A DNA stretch of 64,000 nt, taken from assembly GCF_024679095.1 (NCBI RefSeq), contig NW_026111748.1:90001-154000 (forward strand), read 5' to 3'. Positions 11,860 to 23,860 of the stretch are shown piece by piece. The notes under the pieces are model-generated. The model searched no databases. It saw nothing but the letters and a program-made list of their open reading frames with translations, and was not told where the DNA came from. How positions within the stretch are numbered: position 1 is the first letter of the stretch; every line of letters starts with the position of its first letter. Made by a program: the position numbers and the translations under genes. The DNA comes from Eriocheir sinensis (lineage: Eukaryota; Arthropoda; Malacostraca; Decapoda; Varunidae).

Positions 11860-12400
11860 ATTAGGTTATCTTAGGTCGTTATAACAAGGTCGAGTATATT
11901 ATTTTGTCGAGTTGGCTCAGAAACCATTTGGTTTAGATAATTTTCTTCTAGAAATTCGATCATTCTATGACTCGCCTTCTGTACCTGACAGTGTCCTTGA
12001 TCGATATGGGGAGGTTAAAGTCTCCTAATATCAGTGAGTCGCTGTTATTAAGTGACTGCCTTAAGACCTGTACATTTCAAGGTCGTCATCAGTGATTGCC
12101 AGGAGGTCTGTAGGTGACAGATATATTTAAGTTGACTTTGCAATGTTTACTCGCACGCAAATGTTCAACGTTACTGTTTCCCAGTGTTTTGTCAGTGGGT
12201 TGCAAATAACTTTTGACATAAAGGGCGACGCCACCGCCTCTACAGTTTACGATCTTTGTTGAAGAGTCTGTAGCCATCTATGTTGTATTCGGAGCTTAAA
12301 TCAATATTTGTGGTGTCGATAAATGTTTCAGTTATAGCAATTATGTCAAAATTTTCTGTTAAAGCAAGACATCTCAATTCATCAAATTTGTTTCTTAGGC
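11860..12400 (-). pseudogene. LINE ORF2 endonuclease (EEP/APE-like) remnant
   Basis: The minus strand gives 'DIIAITETFIDT' at 12350-12318 (the ITET catalytic block), 'GGGVALYVKSYL' near 12240-12195, 'VTYRPPG' near 12110 and 'LILGDFNLPHID' near 12035-12003. These are successive conserved blocks of the apurinic-type endonuclease of CR1/Jockey LINEs. This domain nicks target DNA to prime reverse transcription. A stop after DRKL and at least one frameshift near 12098 separate the blocks. Confidence 0.85.
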
Positions 12401-12699
12401 TACGCACATTGAAACTAAGGATTTTAAGTTATCTAGAAGCTAATAGAGGTGGTGGTACTTGCGGGATCACCGGTTACAGGTTTGTTGTGATGCACGGCGT
12501 CTATTTACAGGCGAATTAGATGACGTGTGCATGACTCGTTTTTGTTCGGATGACACGCACTGCTTCGTTGAGAGAACTTCCGAGTCTGGCTGCCCCGATG
12601 GGAAAGATGCAATCCGTCCCTGTGGAAGAGCTCATTTGTCCATAGAAATTGTCCCATGCGTTTAGGAACTTCGTCAAGCTCCTACAAAAGTCTGTAAGC

Positions 12700-13560
12700 G
12701 GTTGTTTAGGCTGAAGGCCTTACTGAAAAAAGTCGCTCTCCGCTTAAGTCGTGGTAGAACTCTGAAATCAAAATGTTAGGGGATTTGGTCTTATACTGCT
12801 GGATGAGCCTACGAGTACTTCTCCAGGAGTTCCTCAGACCAGGTCGTGGTGACGTCGTTCGTACCTGTGTGAATAACAAACAGTGAATCATTAGTAGCCT
12901 GGGGAGATCTCCTCAAAACTGACAGATTATGTCGTCGATCCCAGCACCAGGATAGCAATAGTTCCGTCTTCGACGAGCGAACTCTGCCGCAGAAGCTCAA
13001 CGACCTGCTGGCGAATCATGGAGATGCCCACCAGGAAGGTGCTCTCCTGCTAGTCCTCCTCCTCCAGAATGGCAAACCTGTTGAAGCAATGACCAGGATA
13101 AATCAACATCTGGCTGGCTTGAGAAGCTCCTCCATTCACGACGGTGAAGCCATCATAAAGTCAGTGCCACTAGCATCCTCCCGTTGCGGTGTTGTTGTCC
13201 GCTGGTGTCGACGGTACCACCGCTGAGGGCAAAGGGGCTGGTTGGAGAAGGGTTTGGCACCACAGCAACGATTAGCCTGGATGAATTCTGCAAGGAGGCA
13301 ACAGTGCGAAAGCTCTATTATTTATTCTGACCTGCTTCCATCTTCTCTTCTTGCTCCTGCAATCTTGTCTCGAGATGCCTGGTGAGAGAAAGCTCTATTA
13401 TTTTATTCTGGCCTTCTTTCATCTTCTCTTCCTGCTCCTGCGATCTTGTCTCGAGATGCTGCTGGACAGACACAGTCGACAGACCGCCAGAACGCCCTGT
13501 AAAAAAGTGAGCTGAAGCTACCGTTACAAGTACTGCACTTCTTGAGGCGCCATCTTAAGC
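12700..13560 (-). pseudogene. LINE ORF1 remnant: coiled coil plus SGNH esterase
   Basis: On the minus strand, 13460-13312 encodes two copies of a helical segment, HLETRSQEQEEKMKEGQNK and HLETRLQEQEEKMEAGQNK. They are Glu/Gln/Lys-rich with coiled-coil character. Downstream, 12900-12809 gives DSLFVIHTGTNDVTTT, where HTGTND is the block III type motif of SGNH hydrolases. After a frameshift, 12810-12740 continues as RRLIQQYKTKSPNILISE, the expected helix and strand of the same fold. Esterase-bearing ORF1 proteins occur in CR1/L2-type LINEs. The catalytic state cannot be judged because the frame is broken in several places. Confidence 0.75.
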
Positions 13561-13609
13561 TGAAATGAAGAGATAAAAACACAGAGATAAGGGGATTAGG
13601 AAAGGGGTG

Positions 13610-14175
13610 AAGGGTGTGTGAGAGGTAGTTTAGTAATGGAGGAAAAGTGAGAGAGGGTAGGAAGGGATGTGAGGTGAGTAAAAGAGGGAAGAGGTGTGTG
13701 AGATCAAGGAGGGTTTAAAGGAAATAGGTGAGGGGTGGGAGAGAGGAGGAGTAGGAAGGATGTGAGGTGAGTAAGAGAGGGGAAAGGGAGGCGGTGAGTG
13801 AGGTGTGTGAGATCAAGGAGGTTAGGAAATAGGTGAGGTGGGAGAGAGGAGGAGTAGGAAGAGATGTGAGGTGAGTAAAGAGGAAAGAGGCAGTGAGTGA
13901 GGTGTGTGAGATCAAGGAGGGTTAGGAAATAGGTGAGGTGGGAGAGAGGAGGATAGGAAGGATGTGAGGTGAGTAAAAAAAGAGGGAAAAGGAGGCGGTG
14001 AGTGAGTGTGTGAGATCAAGGAGGTTAGGAAATAGGTGAGGGCCATGAGTGAGAGGGAGTTTGGGAAAGGGAGGTAGAGTGGTGAGAGAGGAGGAGTAGG
14101 AAGGGATGTGAGGTGAAGTGAGGTGTGTGAGAACAAGAAAGGTTAAGAAAGAGGCGAGGTAAGGTGGGTGAAGGG
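13610..14175. repeat. ~100-117 bp minisatellite (about 5 units)
   Basis: Units are anchored by 'gtgtgtgagatcaaggagg' at 13693, 13803, 13902 and 14006, with a diverged copy at 14123. Spacings are 110, 99, 104 and 117 bp. Each unit then carries 'ggaaataggtgagg', 'gagaggaggagtaggaag' and 'gatgtgaggtgagtaa'. The array begins about 50 bp beyond the 5' end of the LINE. G-rich relatives of the unit persist to about 14440. Confidence 0.9.
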
Positions 14176-14454
14176 ATGGGTAAATAGGATGTGAGGTAAG
14201 GTGAGTGAGGGGGAGGGCTTGAAATATACAGAGGTGAGGGAGGAGTAGGAAGAAGCTAATCCTCTAGGAGGGATGAGGAGGGAGGAACAAAAAAGGGATG
14301 TGTGGGTGAGCAGGGTGGGGGGGCTTAGGTGAGGTGAGGAAAGGGGTGTGGAAGTGTTAATCCTCTAGGGGATTTAAAGAGGTGTAATGAGGGAGGAGCA
14401 GATTGAATCCTCAAGAGAATTCAAAGGGTGGGTTGTCGACAAACCCAAATCACG
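14176..14454. other. G-rich decay zone of the preceding minisatellite
   Basis: Recurring 'gtgaggtgagg' and 'atcctctaggagg' words (near 14260 and 14350) without a clean period. No gene is seen. Confidence 0.5.
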
Positions 14455-15115
14455 CGTGAGACACTCAGGAACACAAAGTCACACCTCAGGACACACAGAA
14501 ACACTCAGAAACCCAAGCACAAGCACGACTAAACACCCTCAAGTCACTCGCAAAGAAACACCGGAAAGTACAACAGCACACTCAAAACACTCTGAAACCC
14601 ACGCAGAGGCACTATAAACATCAAATCACACGTAAAGGCACTGAAACACAACACACTCAGAAACGCAGAACACTCGAAAACATGCCAAAGTACACGCAAA
14701 AACACCGGAAACAAAACAGCACCTCAAAAACTGCTCTGAAACCCACATAGTACACTTAAAGCAGCCAAATCACACATAAAAACACCAAACACAACACACT
14801 TGAATCACTCTGAAACCCACATAGAACACTTGAAACAACCAGATCACACGCAAAAACACCGGAAACTAACAACACACTTGAATCACTCTGAAACCCCGCA
14901 GAACACCCGGAAACAGCCAGATCACACATAAAAACACCGGGAAACACAACACACTTGAGATCACTCTGAAGCCCACGCTGAACACCGGAAACAGCCAGAT
15001 CACACGCAAAAACACCAAAACACAACACACTTGAATCACTCTGAAACCCACACCAGAACACCCAGAGCAACCAGATCACACGCAAAAACACCGCCAAACA
15101 CAAATCACAGAGGCA
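14455..15115. repeat. ~76-bp minisatellite (C/A-rich)
   Basis: The anchor 'ttgaatcactctgaaaccc', or a close variant, starts at 14800, 14878, 14955 and 15031 (periods 78, 77 and 76). Earlier diverged units begin near 14725 and 14650. Each unit carries 'cagatcacacgcaaaaacacc'-like sequence. The 150-codon minus-strand frame at 14756-15208 is a read-through of the repeat (recurrent FRVIQVCC/LRVIW motifs). Confidence 0.92.
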
Positions 15116-15713
15116 ACCACAGGCATAAACCTGACAAGCAGCACCACACCAAACACGTCCCAGGAAATCTGAGCAACACACAAAGGTCCTACAAGCAAGA
15201 ACACACAAACCCCAAAGAGCACGACGAAAACACAGAGACGCAGAAACGATGTTTAATCAGGGCGCAGCAGGTGAAGTCGACCTTCTCTCAACAGAGGTCA
15301 GGTGTGAATAGAGAGAGAGAGAGAGAGACTCGTTAAGCCTCTCGCGTAATCCGTTGTTTATGTTCATCTTCCTTCATGCCCATCTATTATTTATCATCGT
15401 GTGTGTCTATCTTCTTGTCCTCTGGCTTTTCATCTTTTAGTTTGTGGTGTTCTTTATATCCTCCTCTTTATTCTGAAGCCTGTTTAATTTTCTTTTCTTC
15501 TTCTTTTCTTCTTTCCCACTGTTCTTCCATAACTCTTCTCTTCATCTCCTCCTCTCATGCCATTTCTCCAAATTCCTCCTCCTCCTCCTCCTCCTCCTCC
15601 TCCTCCTCCTCATAAATCATAATCTTTCACCACCCTCAATCTCGTCTCTTTTCACACTCTCCCACAGCTTCCTTCCCATCAAAATATAAATAAATAAATA
15701 AATAAAATAACAG

Positions 15714-15718
<5 letters not shown>
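15116..15718. other. Spacer with small (GA)n and (TCC)n arrays
   Basis: (GA)n lies at 15310-15329 and (CTC)n at 15579-15611. The plus-strand frames here are low complexity. No gene is recognised. Confidence 0.5.

Positions 15719-15779
<61 letters not shown>
15719..15779. repeat. (AC)n microsatellite, ~60 bp
   Basis: Uninterrupted (AC)30, followed by imperfect (AAAC) units to about 15811. Confidence 0.97.
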
Positions 15780-15782
<3 letters not shown>

Positions 15783-15959
15783 AACAAACACCACACAAAC
15801 AAACACCACAAAACTCCAGGACCTGCCCCAACCTCTACACATTTAAAAAAAAAACAAAAAAAAAAAATTCAGGCGGCGCGTAAAATACTGGGACGCCAAT
15901 AAAAGACGATGAAACATCTCTTTTTTTCCCTCAGACGCTAAATAACACTAGCAGCTGCC

Positions 15960-16755
15960 CCTTCGGTCAGGAATCTCTGTTCCCATCAAGCCAAGGAGGA
16001 AGGATTGGAGGGAGGGGGGAGTGGGAGGAATGGAGAGAGGAAAGAAGGAAGGAAAGGAGGACGAAGAAGACTGGAGCTTGTGAGGAAAGAAGAGGGAAGA
16101 GGGGTGGGATAGAGGGAAAGGGAGGGGAAAAAAAGGGGAGGAAAGAGGAACAGGTAGAGGGAAAGGGCAGCAAAAAGAATGGGAGGGAAAAGGGGTAGTC
16201 TGGAAGGGGAAGGAGGAAAGAGGGAAGAAGGGGAGGGTTTTGAAGGGGTAGGGTAGGTATGTCAGGGGAAGAGGGGAGAGGAAAGAAGAGGGAGGGGAAA
16301 AGGGAGTAGGTTGGAGAGGGGGAAAGGGAGGAAGAGGAGAAGAAGAGGGAGAGAAAAGAGAGTAGGTGTGGGGAAAAAGGGAGGGGGGATATGGTGTGGA
16401 GGTTGAAAGGGAAAGGGGAGGGAGAAGGGGAGGATAAAGAGGGATGGAGGCGGAGAGGTGATTATATGATGGGAGAGGAGAGCGGAAAGAAAGGGAGGAA
16501 AATAAGGGATGTGGACAAGAAAGGAGGAAAGGAAAATGAAAGAGAAAGATAAAGAAAAAAGCCAAGGAGAAAGAAGGGAGAGAAAGATGTGGATAGGGAG
16601 CAAGGAGAAGAAAATAAATAATAGGGAGAAGAGAAGGGAGGAGGAAGTGACGAGAGAGAAGAGAGAGGTGAGTAAGGGGATTTGAGGGAAAGAAGGAAAG
16701 GAATGCCCCGAGAGGGAGAAAAAGAGTGAGAGAAGGAGAGAGGAAAGAAAGGAAT
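15960..16755. repeat. Polypurine tract, ~800 bp
   Basis: Almost continuous A/G on the plus strand (GGA, GAAAGG and GGGGA words) with no fixed period. The minus-strand frames of 159-205 codons (for example 15948-16565) are S/P/L/F-rich artefacts. It abuts the LINE 3' end at 16757. Confidence 0.85.
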
Positions 16756-16756
16756 G

Positions 16757-17367
16757 TAAGAACATAAGAACATAGGAAACTGCAAGACGGGTAATTGGCC
16801 TACACAGGGCAGCCTCCCAGAATACCCCCCACTACTCTGATGGGTGAGGTGTAGTTGAGGGAGTTGCGTTGAGACGTCCTCGTGCCTATACCATGCAGTG
16901 CCAAGGGACACATCCAGTCCCGTCACCCTACTGCACTTCACACCTCACCGCCAATCGTCCTCGATCCATATAAGCTATCAGTCTACTCTTAAAACAGAAG
17001 CCACCGTCCCCTGCACTAACTGTGTGATTGCCAGAGTCTGTCATTCCCACCACTGCCCTATTACTAAACCAATGTAGCCATATCTCTCCTAAATCCTGCT
17101 TTTCTAATTTAAATCCATAACTGCACGAGTTCTATCACTGCTGGCTAATTCTCAGTACTTTACTTATGTCATCGCCTTTAATTTGTAACCCTTGACCCAT
17201 TTGGAATACTTCTATCAGATCTCTCCCGCCCTCTTGGCTCTCTAGTATGAATGTATAAGTTTGAATGTTTCAGCCCTATTTTGATATAGGGAGGTTCCTC
17301 AGCCCTGAATCATCTTGGTCATCCTCCTCTGAACCTGATTCTAACAAGTTGATGTTCATTCTGCAGA
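16757..17367 (-). mobile_element. CR1-like LINE 3' end, subfamily with 'aagaacataagaacata' tail
   Basis: The minus-strand 3' tail starts at 16757 with repeated 'aagaacata' units, which is the reverse complement of the 'ttatgttctta' tail seen at 1988-2011. The next ~200 bp is a 3' UTR with an open frame at 16941-16760. The remaining part is a decayed RT terminus: 'gaatcatcttggtcatcctcctctgaacc' at 17308-17336 corresponds to the VQRRMTKMI-type thumb. It is adjacent to a second CR1 3' end at 17368 in the same orientation. Confidence 0.8.
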
Positions 17368-18290
17368 GGCAGCTCAACTGACCCTAAGCTCCCGTGTATC
17401 TAACCCCACCTAATATCACTGTCATGAATTTATCTGAATTGAATTTTGAATGTGACGAATTGTGTATTGGCACTCACCTCGTGACTGCCTAAGCCTATTT
17501 CACACATCCACCACCCTGTTTGTAAACCAATGTTTGTCTGTGACCAATCCTGTTGAATCTGAATTTATCAGGTTTAAACCCATTACTTCGTGTCCTACCC
17601 GGTTCTCTTACCAACAAAACTTTATGAATGTCTCCCTTAATTCAAAACCCTTCATCCATTTATAAACCTCGATCATGTCTCCACACCTTCCTTAACTCTA
17701 GAAGAATGCATTTAATCCACTCACGTATGGCAAGTTTCTCAACCCCTGAATCATCTTAGTCATCCTCCTCTGCACCATTCTAACATTTTGATATCCATTC
17801 TATAGTAAAAGGTGATTAGAGGCTGAGCCACATAGTCAAGATGAGGTCTACCTAATGCTAAATATAGTTTGAGGAAGACTTCCAGCACTTCTGTTTAGCA
17901 CGCTCAACTTGAAATAAATCAGTACCCTATTTGCTCGATTTCTAAGCTTGAATGAAACTATTGTTAACGCCTTGGATGGACGGAAACTCAGGCTATAAGA
18001 CCCTAAATCCTCTCCTTTTGAACCTGCTTATGGGGGTGTCATTATAAGCAATAACCCCGTTATGTGAGGGTTGTTTTCTCTACTACTCAGAATACACTTC
18101 CCACATTGAACTCCATCTGCTATTTAATCCAGTCATACTTTATGTAGAGTTCACCCTGGAGATACTTGCGTCCTGATCGACTCAATTATACCGATCTCAC
18201 GATCTGGTATCATGTCTGCAAAATTTACTAACATGCACTACTAATTCCTGTATCTAGGTCATTGATATAAATAATAAACAAAAAGTGGAC
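17368..18290 (-). mobile_element. CR1-like LINE 3' part, same family as 1170-2011
   Basis: The reverse complement aligns by eye with 1170-2011. Shared parts include the 3' UTR ('gaggcagctcaactgaccctaagctcc'), the terminal WN...V.ANT..TFK block (17440-17530), the thumb (17755-17800, 'gtcatcctcctctgcacc'), the LG..GG.. region (17980-18060) and, at the far end, the FADD region: 'atgtctgcaaaatttact' at 18212-18229 covers the K-F-A-D codons. It therefore extends further 5' than the copy at 1170. Many stops are present. Confidence 0.82.
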
Positions 18291-18684
<394 letters not shown>

Positions 18685-18779
18685 AGTCAATTGATGCAAC
18701 CAATGTAATCTAATCGTTGATGCAATAGGTTTTCTTTCTTGGCTCGATAAAATGATTACAGACAATCTACCATTAATTA

Positions 18780-18780
18780 T

Positions 18781-18819
<39 letters not shown>

Positions 18820-19479
18820 ATTATTATTATATGTTTATTATTATCATTATTGCTAATTATTATTATTAATATTATTATTATTGTCATTATTATTGTTGTT
18901 GTTGTTATTATCGGTGGTGGTTATTATTATCAATTAATTAGTGGTGAGTAGTGAGTAATGGCAGCCAGTGGTGGTGAGTAGTAGCCCAGTGGTGGCCGGT
19001 GGTGGTAGTGAGTGGTAGTGGTGGTAGAGTAGTGAGTGAGTAGTAGTGAGTGGTAGTGAGTGGTGGTAAGTGGTAAAATGACAGTGAGTGGTAGTAATTA
19101 TTAGTATTGGCATTGTTATTAGTATTAGTAGTAGGAGTAAATGATAGTAGTAGTAGTAGTGAATGGAGGCCCATAGTAAGTGGCCACCTCTTTGGATTCT
19201 TGCAAAGACAGCAGGCATAATCAGTGGTAGTAATGTGTGTTATTATGATCAGTAAAGTAGTAGTAGTGAAACCAATAACTTGTGGTAGTAAATGGCATGA
19301 TGAAATTGGTGATGGTATTAGTAGTAGTAGTGAGCGTGGTAGTAGTAGTAGTGAGTGGTAGTAGTAGTATTAGCCGTGTGGTAACGATGGTATTAGTGAT
19401 AGTGAATTAACAGTAGCAGTAATGTGTAGTATTAGTAGAGATGTAGTGGTGAAGTAGTAGTAGAGATGAGGCTCATAGT
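18780..19479. repeat. (ATT)n array grading into a GTA/GTGA-rich zone
   Basis: Imperfect (ATT)n runs at 18780-18910. About 550 bp of irregular 'agtagtgagtggtag' words then follow without a fixed period. A short 'ccacctctttggattcttgcaaag' at 19182-19206 matches the LINE 3' UTR at about 34465 and marks a second relic insertion within the zone. Confidence 0.75.
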
Positions 19480-19583
19480 ACTACTCTTTGGATTCTTTTG
19501 AACAGCGAGTAGCGGGCTTTTTTTATATTAATGTTTACTTTTTGACCTTGCTTGAGCTGTCTCCTTTAATGTAAAAAAAAAAA
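19480..19583 (+). mobile_element. Jockey-like LINE 3' UTR plus poly(A)
   Basis: 'ctctttggattcttttgaacagcgagtagcgggc', then 'gagctgtctccttta' and poly(A) at 19572-19585. This matches the tail at 34465-34592 in the plus orientation. Only the 3' UTR (~90 bp) is present, so it is a heavily 5'-truncated insertion. Confidence 0.85.
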
Positions 19584-19585
19584 AA

Positions 19586-20054
<469 letters not shown>

Positions 20055-20134
20055 TGCGCGTGCGCGGGTTTAAAAGTGTAATGGAAAATATAAAGGAAGG
20101 TAAGCGAGATATAGGCAGAAAGATAAAAGATACA

Positions 20135-20154
20135 CTTACTACTACTACTACTAT

Positions 20155-20196
<42 letters not shown>

Positions 20197-20347
20197 CATA
20201 TACTACTACCATCATTACATAGCATAAACAACAGTAATAATTAACAAGACCAAGAAGAACAATAACACCCAACAACAACAATAAGCATAAACAACAGTAA
20301 CACTAACAAGACCAAGAAGAACAATAACACCCAACAACAACAATAAC
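20135..20347. repeat. (CTA)n array and a 63-bp tandem duplication
   Basis: (CTA)n runs at 20135-20212 with slips. From 20222 a 63-bp unit beginning 'cataaacaacagtaa' and containing 'caagaccaagaagaacaata' is followed directly by a near-identical copy at 20285-20347. Confidence 0.9.
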
Positions 20348-20691
20348 AAAAACAACAACAGTAAATCTCTCGCCATGACTGACTCACAACGACTTTCTTC
20401 CATGACAAAAGAAAAGAAAAGGAAAAGAATGAAAAAAAGCTAAAAGAGATAAAAGTCGAGTTATAGAGACACAAGACTGTTTTGCATACTAACTTTTTAT
20501 CCGTCCTCCTCCTCTTCCTTCCCCCCTTTACCCTCCTCGGCCCCATTCCCCGTCCCTTGTTAATCAGTGCTGACGATGATTAGCACACCATCTCTTACAT
20601 CAAAATACTGAATGACCTTTAATGTGGTGGCGGCTTTCCTCTCTCTTTTCTTCTCTTCTCTTCTTCTCTCTCTCTCTCTTTTTTTTTTTAT
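20348..20691. other. Spacer leading to a CT-rich LINE tail
   Basis: Mixed sequence without a recognised gene. The last 55 bp (20637-20691) are CT- and T-rich and form the 3' tail of the family 2 LINE when read on the minus strand. Confidence 0.45.
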
Positions 20692-22468
20692 AAACTGACG
20701 ATTCTATAGTTACACAACAGATTTGTATTTCGCCGACGACACTTTATGCGATCGTTCGAGTAGCATATGTTTCTCTGTGCACTTTTTAGGGCTTAAAATG
20801 TCACTTTTTCTCGTGCATTATTTCAAAAGCCCTTTACACTGTGTATTTAGCATCACTAGTGGCGTGGGTATGTTCTTCGCCACCTGTGAGCAGCCACTTT
20901 TACCTGCTGGGTGGACATTTCCCTCACTGTTGGCCCTGCTGCAGTGAATGTGTTCCACAGGCGGGACACCCTGGAGGTGAAGGTCCGTTGGTGCTGGCTG
21001 GCGCGTGACCTCGGCACCCCGACCTGCTCGTGGCTGGAGAGTACTGTCTTGTATCTCTCACAGCCTCTCATGGGAGCCTCAGTCTGCCAGGTGTGGTACT
21101 CCTTGTACCTGGGCCTTGTGGAACACCACCAGCGCAGCGACGTCCCGGCTGTGCTCCAGAGTGTCTAGATGTATAATATCCTGAGGGGCGGCTGGGGGTT
21201 GTTCTCCTGTAACAGTCACGCTGCACCTGTCGCTCCACCTTGTCCAGTCTCTGCAGGTGTGTGGCAGCGCTGGACATCCAGGTCAGAGCTCCGTACCCAG
21301 GTAGGATCTTACCTGGCCTTGTAGAGGAGCATAATTCCTCGCTTGTCGAGGAAATTAGCCACTCTACGAAGGCAGAGACACGTAGGGAGGCTTGGTGGGC
21401 GACGTGTTTCAGGTGGCGATCAGCGCAGCTCTCGGTCCAAGTCCACCTGGAGGATCCTGACGTATCCTGGAGCGGGAGGGTGACGAGCCAAACATCACCC
21501 TTCCTTCGACAGCTTGTGTGGCTGCCGGGGACCGAGATCACCATCGCCTGAGTCTTCTCAGGAGCAAAGTTCACCTGCCAGCGCTCCCCCCACTCCCGTG
21601 TCAAGCGTAGTTGCTGGTTGACCTCAGCAACCGCTTGCTGGCTTTCTTGGCGAGGGTAGGAGAGGGAGAGCGTGCAGTCGTCAGCGTATGCAGAGACTGT
21701 TGGCAGACTCCTGAGAAGGTCGTCGATGTACAGATTCCAGAGGACAGGTCCCAGCACAGATCCTTGAGGGACTGAGGCACCCACTGGGAGGTCCTAGGAC
21801 TGCTGGCCGCCGACGACGACGTGGAGGCTTCTTCCTTGAAGGTAGTCGCTCATCAGCATCAGCAGGTGTCCTTGGATGCCTTTGGCACGAAGCTTCTCCA
21901 GCAAGCCCGCGTGCTACACCCGGTCAAAAGCACCCGCGATGTCGAGAGCGACGACAATGGTCTCCAGGCCGGTGTCTAGTGAGTCCTGCCAATCCCTGGA
22001 GAGGAGCAGCAGGAGATCTGAAGTGGAGCGGCCAGATCTGAACCCAAACTGCTGGTCAGTGATGAGGGCGTTGTTCTCGAGGTGGCGGGTGATGGCCTCC
22101 ACCACTATTCTTCGAAGATTTTTCCAACTACAGACAGGAGGGAGATAGGCCTGTAGTTGGCAGGGTAAGATCTGGCCTGCTTTTGTGAACTGGCACCACG
22201 AGCCTCCTTCCATATAGAGGCCAGGTGTTCTCCCGGACACAGGCCCCGAACACCTCCAGAGGGGTCCTGCCAGCTCACTGGAGCAGTGACGCAGCACATG
22301 TGGGCTAACGTTGTTGGACCAGTGGCCTTCCTGACGTCCACTGCTCTTAGAAGGCCCACTTGTTCCAGGTATACCGCAACCTCTGTCAGGGGTCTGGTTG
22401 CATTCCTGTGGCAGTTGTGGAGGTCTGGTGGGTCTCTCTCAAGGAATTTCCAAGATCCAATGATTGTC
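20692..22468 (-). mobile_element. Family 2 LINE (Jockey/CR1-like), copy 1, 5'-truncated
   Basis: Minus-strand RT of a second LINE family that recurs at 46925-48034 and 60171-62372. Conserved blocks are NYRPISLLSVVGKIFE (22150-22100), QQFGFRSGRSTSDLLLLL (22060-22000), VVALDIAGAFDRV (21960-21915), VPQGSVLGPVLWNLYIDDL (21775-21715), YADD with the catalytic Asp pair (21688-21677), then the RT tail with 'AATHLQRLDKVERQVQR' (21270-21215) and a terminal 'VSRLWNTFTAAGPTV' (20980-20935). The 3' UTR continues to 20692, where CT/T tracts begin. A 238-codon frame (21784-21068) is open, but frameshifts near 21300-21500 and 21910 disable the protein. Confidence 0.9.
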
Positions 22469-22501
22469 TTGCCCTCACGTTTATTAAATTGGTGTCACTG
22501 G

Positions 22502-22960
<459 letters not shown>

Positions 22961-23860
22961 AGAGAAGATGGCGAGAGAAGAGGAGGAGGAGGAGGAGGAG
23001 GAAGTGGAGGTTGTTGAAGAACCGTAGGATTGATAGAAGGTAGTGATTGAGGTTATGATGAAAGGAGGAAGAAAAGAGGAGGAGGATAAATATAATAGCA
23101 TAATAAGAAGAAAGAAAGAAAGAAAGGAAAGAAAGAAAAAAGAAGGAAAAAAGAAAGAAAGAAAGAAAGAAAGAAAAGAAAGAAGAAGAAGAAGAAGAAG
23201 AAGAAGAAGATGACGAAGATGACGAAGAAGAACAGGAAGAAGGACAATGATAAGAAGATAAAGACGGGCAAATTTTAGTTCATAATGAGGGTATCTCCTT
23301 CAAAAGGTATTCGAGGAGGAGGAGGAGGAGGAGGAGGAGGAGGAGGTGGAGGAGGAGGTAGATAAGGATGAATAGGAAGAAGAAATATATATGAACAAAA
23401 TGGGTGAAAGAACAGGAGGAGGCTAAAGAACAAGAGTAGGAGAAAGACGAGAAACGATGATGACGATGATGACGATAATGATGTTAAGGAGGAGGAGAAA
23501 GTGAAGGGGCAGGAGAAAACAAAGAAGAGGCACAAGACGAGACAATAGTGGAGGAAGGAGCCAGTACAATAATGATCGGTTTTGATGTGAGAAGAAAGAA
23601 GTGAGGTGAAGAGGAGGAGGCGAAGAGGAGGAGCAGGAGGAGGAGAAGGAGGAGGGGGGTGGGAAGAAAGAAAGATATGGGAAATTAAAGATGGAGGGTT
23701 ATGAATGGGATCCTTGAGAAGTGGGAGAAGGGAGGAGACTAATAGTGACGAGGGGAGAGGAAAGGAGAAGAAGGAAGGGGAAAGGAAGTAAAAGAAAGAT
23801 AACAAAATAAAGTGAACTGAAGGGAAGGAAGGAAGGAATCGAAGGAAGAGGGAAGAAATT
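22961..23860. repeat. Polypurine tract with (GAAA)n, (GAA)n and (GGA)n
   Basis: About 900 bp of A/G bias. Embedded arrays are (GGA)n at 22981-23001, (GAAA)n/(GAA)n at 23108-23232 and (GGA)n at 23311-23360. The minus-strand frame at 23275-23805 is an S/P/F-rich reading of the same bias. Confidence 0.85.

Larger units (their letters stand above)
9597..13560 (-). mobile_element. Near-complete but broken CR1-like LINE, ~3.96 kb, minus strand
   Basis: Reading the minus strand from 13560 to 9597, I see an ORF1-like region with coiled coil and an SGNH (GDSL-type) esterase, then an AP-type endonuclease, a linker and a full RT domain, then a 3' UTR. CR1/L2-group LINEs are known to combine an esterase-bearing ORF1 with an endonuclease-RT ORF2, and this order fits. 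Numerous stops and frameshifts break every domain, so the copy is dead. The 5' limit is set by the first ATG-bearing sequence next to the downstream minisatellite. The 3' limit is set by the (GA)n at 9563-9582. Both limits are approximate. Confidence 0.85.

Noticed and set aside
14756..15208. 150-codon minus-strand frame with repeated FRVIQVCC motifs
   Set aside because: It is the reverse reading of the ~76-bp minisatellite. The period is not a multiple of three, and frames shift between units.
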